Source: Niastella vici (lineage in GTDB: Bacteria > Bacteroidota > Bacteroidia > Chitinophagales > Chitinophagaceae). From it: a DNA stretch of 64,000 nt. Under the pieces are notes generated by a model. The model saw only the letters and a list, made by a program, of their open reading frames with translations. It made no database searches and was not told where the DNA came from. Position 1 is the first letter of the stretch; every line of letters starts with the position of its first letter. The translations under genes were made by a program, and so were the position numbers. Location: contig NZ_LVYD01000064.1 of assembly GCF_002077945.1 (NCBI RefSeq), positions 39,244 through 103,243 of the forward strand, written 5' to 3'. Positions 59,863 to 64,000 of the stretch are shown here, one piece after another.

Positions 59863-61009
59863 GTTGGGTAAACTTATTGGTTAATGAATCCATTTTTTCC
59901 TGGAAAACCTGTGTTGCCTTGTCGTGAAGCTTCTGTATGAGACGGAATAATGCCTGTAATTGATTATGCTCAATTTGAAAGTCGTCCTTATATCTCGCAT
60001 GTACATAGGCCTTATATAAAAGATGGAGTAGTTTTTTGTTGTCGCCTAAGCCGGAATAAAAAACCTCCTGCAATTCAGGAGCACATTGCCTGGTGAAACG
60101 AAGTAGCCTTTGCAGGTTATGGGTCACGTAATTATGGCCAGTGAGCGCATACAGGATGGCACGAAGGCAATGTTCGGTTGCCTGTTGGAGCATGAAAGCG
60201 GTCAGGTTATTATCTTGTTTCAGATAGAAATAACCAGCCCCTTCATAGAACAACTGAGCAATGTGAAACGTTTTATTAAAATCCTCCTGTGCTTTGGCTT
60301 TGATAGCAGCAAAGTCAGTAATAGTAGAAACAGGCAATGGAACCCGGCCATTATCATACACCAGATTACCAGTAGTACAAACCATCGAGAAGAATATATG
60401 TCCTTCTTTAATTAGCCGGTAAATTTCGACTGCATTTGAAAAGCTGATCATAACATCTGCAATATCCTTGCATGCAGCTTCAATGGCTTCCTGAAGTTCT
60501 TTATGTGGTTGCTGTGACTTTCCGGGTAGCAGTATCAAAAGATCATACTGGGCAGCATGACCAGCGTTATCGTTTCCCTGGGCATCCAATAGGAATATCT
60601 TTTCAGCCTCAGTTATTTTAACAGTAATGTCAATAATCCTTTCCAGGGGATCTGCTTCCGGTTGAAATACTTCAGGATCGGTTGAAATGATACTTGTTTC
60701 TGTTTTTGTATCATCTTCAGTATCTATTGCCTCTACGGATTCATTTCCAAAAATTACCCACGCTGCTTCAATCAGCTTTTCAATATTATCGTGCAGGGTG
60801 ACATACTCCAGGGCCTCCACGTCTTCTGCACGAAGAGCATCGGTTAGCCATTCTCTAAGGCATAAGCGGATATCTGATAATGTGTACCAGGTGAAGAATT
60901 CTTTCAGGATATGATGAGGATTGTTTATTTCATTACAGGTGAGCCGAAAAGGTTGTTGGTGCCATGCTGGCCAATTGGATAGTATTCGCTTGTTTAATGG
61001 TGTGTTCAT
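59855..61009 (-). CDS. Nucleotidyltransferase-like/HEPN protein with N-terminal shared helical domain
   Basis: 384 aa from the ATG at 61009 (a TTG two codons earlier is possible). Residues 30-88 match the helical unit of the coupled XRE protein (NPHHILKEFFTWYTLSDIRL, then IEKLIEAAWVIFGNE). Residues about 120-225 look like a decayed minimal nucleotidyltransferase (IFLLDAQGNDNAGHAAQYDL, where family members have a GS and D-x-D). Residues 243-373 are a HEPN domain (LQQATEHCLRAILYALTGHN, KAYVHARYKDDFQIE). The RNase Rx4-6H motif is not evident. MNT-HEPN pairs act as toxin-antitoxin systems elsewhere; here both lie in one chain with an XRE partner. Role unknown. Confidence 0.72.
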   Translation of the reverse strand: MNTPLNKRILSNWPAWHQQPFRLTCNEINNPHHILKEFFTWYTLSDIRLCLREWLTDALRAEDVEALEYVTLHDNIEKLIEAAWVIFGNESVEAIDTEDDTKTETSIISTDPEVFQPEADPLERIIDITVKITEAEKIFLLDAQGNDNAGHAAQYDLLILLPGKSQQPHKELQEAIEAACKDIADVMISFSNAVEIYRLIKEGHIFFSMVCTTGNLVYDNGRVPLPVSTITDFAAIKAKAQEDFNKTFHIAQLFYEGAGYFYLKQDNNLTAFMLQQATEHCLRAILYALTGHNYVTHNLQRLLRFTRQCAPELQEVFYSGLGDNKKLLHLLYKAYVHARYKDDFQIEHNQLQALFRLIQKLHDKATQVFQEKMDSLTNKFTQHD

Positions 61010-61373
61010 TTGCAAAAGCTTAAAGGTGAATGTGTGTGGATGAAAAACGGGCAGTTAGCCTTTACGGGTAATAAAGTATTGCTCCAGCTATGCGGGCGAT
61101 AGCTGGTTGCAGATATGATTAAAAAATCAGTGAGTTAGAAGATCGTTAACCCAGTTATACAGGAGTATGAGGCTTTCCTGGGGAAATAACTTGTAAAGGC
61201 GTAGAAAATGTGGTCAAGAAGCAGGAATACTCTATATAAGAAAAGGCAGATGTTTGTTTGACAGGTAGTATTGAGCAATGCATATAATCGCATTTGAATC
61301 GAAAAGGAATTAAGGCCCACTTGTAAAGACTACCTTGCAGCGAGTGAAATAAAATTGCGTGGGTTAGTCCTTA

Positions 61374-61488
61374 CCGATTCTGAAGGGCTGCGACACCCCA
61401 AATCACGAATAAGAACGCCCACGCAATAGCGTGAGCGATTTACCTTATTTCTCGTGATTTTTGAAAGGTCGCAGTTTTCAGAATCGAG
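61374..61488. repeat. 115-bp imperfect inverted repeat with nested hairpin
   Basis: Left arm 61374-61413 (GATTCTGAA, GCGAC, AAATCACGA, ATAAG) is mirrored by right arm 61444-61488 (CTTAT, TCGTGATTT, GTCGC, TTCAGAATC). The loop holds CACGC-AATA-GCGTG (61420-61433). TTGCGTGGG near 61355 could instead pair with CCCACGCAA (61418-61426). It lies in the 690-bp gap between the HEPN gene and the + strand XRE gene, which otherwise shows no gene. It could be an origin of transfer or replication, a structured RNA, or a recombination site. Confidence 0.7.
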
Positions 61489-61603
61489 AATAAAGCAAAC
61501 ACGCTTAAAATATCTTATGTGTTCGCAAAAATATAGTCTATAATCTAACTATCGTCAATAAGTTGTTTTAGTATAAATGTCATATTGAGTTTAAAGATAA
61601 ACA

Positions 61604-61646
61604 TTGGTTATTAAATAACCAACATTAGCTTATTAATAACCAATAT
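61604..61646. promoter_or_regulatory. Operator cluster before the 74-aa XRE gene
   Basis: TTGGTTATTAAATAACCAA (61604-61622) has perfect 9-bp arms. A further half-site TTAATAACCAAT follows at about 61633-61644. It lies 54-96 bp upstream of the XRE start, as expected for autoregulation. Confidence 0.6.
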
Positions 61647-61699
61647 TGATAATTTAAAAAATACCTAATAATTTGCTAGTCAACCTTATAGAATAAACG

Positions 61700-61924
61700 A
61701 TGGCAAAAAAGGAGAAAGTGAATTTAAACCGGCTCAGGATTGTACTGGCTGAAAAGAATAAAACTAACAGGTGGTTAGCTGATCAATTGGGTGTAACTGA
61801 AGGTACTGTATCCAAATGGGCTACCAATACACATCAACCTTCTCTTGAAACCCTTTATCAAATTTCTTTATTGTTTAAAATAGATATACATGAGTTGATC
61901 GAGTCAACACTATCAAAAAAGTAA
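61700..61924 (+). CDS. Small XRE-family repressor
   Basis: 74 aa, nearly all helix-turn-helix: NLNRLRIVLAEKNKTNRWLA, DQLGVTEGTVSKWATNTHQP, then SLETLYQISLLFKIDIHELI. A Cro/CI-like single-domain regulator common in integrated elements. It may control itself through the palindrome upstream, and the 305-aa gene downstream (143 bp). Confidence 0.9.
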   Translation: MAKKEKVNLNRLRIVLAEKNKTNRWLADQLGVTEGTVSKWATNTHQPSLETLYQISLLFKIDIHELIESTLSKK

Positions 61925-62066
61925 ATAAGGTCTAATTGGCAATAATTGCAAATTTTTCAGGTCAACCTACTTGGTGACAATTTTCACAGCAGTTAGAGAA
62001 TCCGATAGTAAAAGCATTTTAAATCCTTTAGAATTGGTGTAAGACTTCAAGCATAACATCATTTAT

Positions 62067-62984
62067 ATGCTATTAGAACATTTTCGTCACGATCCGGTCG
62101 GGTTACCCTTGTTTTCTCTGACCAAGTCTAAAAAAGCTGGAGATACCATTCAAGCCAGTTATATTGACTATGTTTTCCGCGCATTTTATTTAACCATGCA
62201 GGATCTTGAGCAGTTAGAAATGGCTAAGGGGGAGTTGGTCCCAGATGGCAGAAATTCAATTGTGGCAACGAGTCTTTGGTTTCTGGGGCTTGAATCCTAT
62301 CTGAATACACTCCTAAAGTTGACTTGTGGCCACGTAAATGAAGAATTTGCCAAATACAAGGTAAAAAACCTCACCGAAAAGTTGACAGCTCTTCTCATCC
62401 TGCTTCAAGTTGATGACTTGCCGGTAAAAAGAACAGGTGTATATAACCGAATTCATGAGTTTACCACTTTTAGAAATGAGGTTTTCCATGATCGGAACGT
62501 TGGAAGCCCGGTGAAATTTAGTAAAACAATGTTTTCTGAGATTCCTATCAATTGTAACCTTGTGGACGTTATGCAGGGGCTTTTGATTTTTTTAGAGGTA
62601 GCTGCATTGTTGCGGTTTAGTCTTTCGGGATTAGATACGATGCCTGACATTTTTATCCATGTATCGAATAAAGCTTTCACTAAAAAACTAGATGTTCTTT
62701 ATTCCGATTTAATTAGACCATCCTTTGAAGCTGTCTTAGCTAAGCATCAACTTTCAACTCATCTCAATTTGATGATTAACAACTGCGGGCCATTGAGTAG
62801 TTCTATATTTTCGTACGGAGACATCACTGCAAAAATTGTTGCCGACTCTCCACCTGAGTATTATTTCCCCTTGAATCCGGAGAACACTTCCATTTGTAGC
62901 GAGTTAATGATTAAAATAGTGAGTGCAGAAGCAATATCACCAGCACATTTCACTTTGGGGAGGTATGTTATATCCAACGAATAA
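62067..62984 (+). CDS. Unknown element protein with a HEPN-type Rx4H motif
   Basis: 305 aa, no signal or membrane segment. The middle contains FTTFRNEVFHDRNVG, in which R-N-E-V-F-H fits the Rx4-6H ribonuclease motif of HEPN domains, set after a helical stretch (VATSLWFLGLESYLNTLLKL) as in abortive-infection HEPN proteins. The C-terminal third is not recognised. A role as an RNA-cutting cargo (defence or toxin) is possible. It follows the XRE gene on the same strand. Confidence 0.6.
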   Translation: MLLEHFRHDPVGLPLFSLTKSKKAGDTIQASYIDYVFRAFYLTMQDLEQLEMAKGELVPDGRNSIVATSLWFLGLESYLNTLLKLTCGHVNEEFAKYKVKNLTEKLTALLILLQVDDLPVKRTGVYNRIHEFTTFRNEVFHDRNVGSPVKFSKTMFSEIPINCNLVDVMQGLLIFLEVAALLRFSLSGLDTMPDIFIHVSNKAFTKKLDVLYSDLIRPSFEAVLAKHQLSTHLNLMINNCGPLSSSIFSYGDITAKIVADSPPEYYFPLNPENTSICSELMIKIVSAEAISPAHFTLGRYVISNE

Positions 62985-63112
62985 ATAATTTCTAAAAAAA
63001 TTACATTGATATTATTTTTTGGTAAAGAACAATTTTTATCGGGACACTATCAAATGTTATCCATGGCTTAATAAATCGTTTAAACAACAGATCCGCACCA
63101 AGTTGCAAATTA

Positions 63113-63556
63113 TTAGCGATCTCCAAGTAAAGCACCAAGCAATAAAATAACGGCACCGAAAGCAATACCATTTTCAAAATTTTTGGATTGTTCGCTATGG
63201 GGTGTACCAGATTGTACAAAGTTTTTATAATGTTCACAATTGTTGGAAAAATAATTATAATCATTTGCACCGATTCTGGAAATCGCTCGTTCAATTGCTT
63301 GTTGACGTTGCATATTGTTGCCGTTAAAACGTTCAATCCGTTCTGGAATTAGCTGTGTTAAAAAACTGGCTAATTCCTCTTGGTTTATGAATTGAGTTCC
63401 CTTAGTATAATTAGCTGCAAAAAGTGGCACTCCGGTATGATAATTATATCCAAGAAACACTGCGAAATGATCGAGCATCCCAAAGAATTTTTTCTTTAAT
63501 ACAATTACATCAGCTTGTTGCAAATCGTTTTGAAGAATGAATTTTTGAATAGTCAT
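63113..63556 (-). CDS. LRAT/NlpC-P60-like papain-fold protein
   Basis: About 147 aa from the ATG at 63556 (MTIQKFILQN); an in-frame ATG six codons upstream is possible. GMLDHFAVFLGY supplies the first His and YFSNNCEHYKNFVQSG the Cys, the order of LRAT-type circularly permuted thiol enzymes (NCEHF motif). A C-terminal hydrophobic helix (GIAFGAVILLLGALLG) suggests membrane attachment. LRAT-fold proteins in animals and viruses are acyltransferases or phospholipases; in bacteria they are mostly uncharacterised. Confidence 0.65.
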   Translation of the reverse strand: MTIQKFILQNDLQQADVIVLKKKFFGMLDHFAVFLGYNYHTGVPLFAANYTKGTQFINQEELASFLTQLIPERIERFNGNNMQRQQAIERAISRIGANDYNYFSNNCEHYKNFVQSGTPHSEQSKNFENGIAFGAVILLLGALLGDR

Positions 63557-63618
63557 AAATATAATTTTGACCAAAAATAGTTAGATATCGTAGCTGATTG
63601 CTTATTATGGAATCAAGG

Positions 63619-63989
63619 TCAAGTCTGACTTACAGTTAGAAGTCCAGGCTTATTCACCTGGAAGCCACTCAGCCAACTATCAATTCGCCGTTGATTATCA
63701 TTCCATTTTGACAAAGTTTGGCGTAGCGCATTGATTCGTCGACCTGCTTCATGATTTTTAAGGAAATATTTTCTGAAATCCACTATATGGAATTCAAGCG
63801 CCTGGTACAAACCTTTGCAACCTGTATGTGTAACCAGTTTTGTTTTTTTACCGTATAGAAAAATTGTAGGGTCAGATCAGCCATAGCGGTATTAAACTGT
63901 AACTGAAGTGGTAGTGTAGGACTATCAAATAACTTTGCCAATCCCCTTTTGCTTTTAATTAGATTTTGATTGGTGTAAATTCTTGTCAT
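63619..63989 (-). pseudogene. Possible frameshifted or partial gene at the right edge
   Basis: Two overlapping minus-strand frames: 63989 to 63783 and, in the -1 frame, down to 63619. The second has no proper start, and protein-like sequence (KLVTHTGCKGLYQALEFHIV) continues from a run of seven A near 63850 where the frames could join. The upstream frame stays open to the window edge, so the gene may begin outside. No family recognised. It may be a decayed gene or two spurious frames. Confidence 0.3.
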
Positions 63990-64000
63990 GTTGACCCAGG

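Noticed and set aside
61135..61320. 61-codon minus-strand frame before the inverted repeat
   Set aside because: Short, Cys/Phe-rich by chance in A+T-rich DNA, no start context or family.
63001..63336. 111-codon minus-strand frame
   Set aside because: It overlaps the LRAT-like gene in another frame and lacks its coherent motifs.

Overview
The window looks like part of a Bacteroidota chromosome, probably family Chitinophagaceae (Chitinophaga/Niastella-like; this is inferred). The reasons are a SusC/SusD pair, Bacteroidota-type promoters (TTTG, 19-nt spacer, TAnnTTTG), a tmRNA tag ending FAMAA, a DUF3667 protein, a MoaC-MoaB fusion, and dispersed GAGCGAAGTCGAA hairpins. About 56.6 kb is ordinary chromosome. 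The last 7.4 kb, from the 3' end of the tmRNA gene (ssrA) to the right edge, is an integrated element that is visibly more A+T-rich.

Layout. 0-4 kb: the end of an efflux operon (TetR regulator, TolC-like channel, HlyD-like adaptor cut by the left edge) and a second TetR gene. 4-13 kb: single genes, including a GH43 glycosidase, a secreted-protein gene split by a -1 frameshift at a dnaX-like slippery heptamer, a 5'-truncated RNA ligase beside an intact HD-Pnk end-healing enzyme, and a cytochrome c. 13-22.5 kb: a molybdenum block with an IorB/IorA-type molybdenum hydroxylase, XdhC, MocA, MoaA, MoeA, MoaD, MoaE and a MoaC-MoaB fusion. Together these make the cofactor, convert it to the cytosine form and load the hydroxylase. 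A degenerate 21-bp repeat tract lies inside this block.

22.5-25 kb holds small genes. 24.8-36.6 kb is a sialic-acid utilisation locus: a FadR/GntR regulator, SusC/SusD, two class I aldolases (one a convincing N-acetylneuraminate lyase), an exo-sialidase, and a Kelch domain (NanM-like mutarotase) fused to a sodium:solute symporter. Near-identical 13-bp palindromes lie before the regulator gene and at the predicted susC start site, giving a simple model for control. 36.7-54.9 kb is mostly housekeeping: DUF3667, MazG, a very large NtrY-like kinase, a PHP/PolX protein, pyruvate carboxylase, a 27-residue Lys/Ala peptide, ribosomal proteins L27 and L21, a GH3-family enzyme, Dxr and RseP.

The element starts with a large serine recombinase whose reading frame runs antisense into the tmRNA gene, preceded by a small protein and an excisionase-like helix-turn-helix protein. 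Its cargo includes a coupled pair, a nucleotidyltransferase-like/HEPN protein and an XRE protein, a roughly 115-bp imperfect inverted repeat, another XRE repressor with an operator palindrome, a protein with a HEPN-type Rx4H motif, and an LRAT-like protein. A helical domain of about 60 residues recurs up to four times across three element proteins. I regard the NTase-HEPN/XRE pair with this shared domain as the best candidate for an undescribed system. The right attachment site is not in the window.
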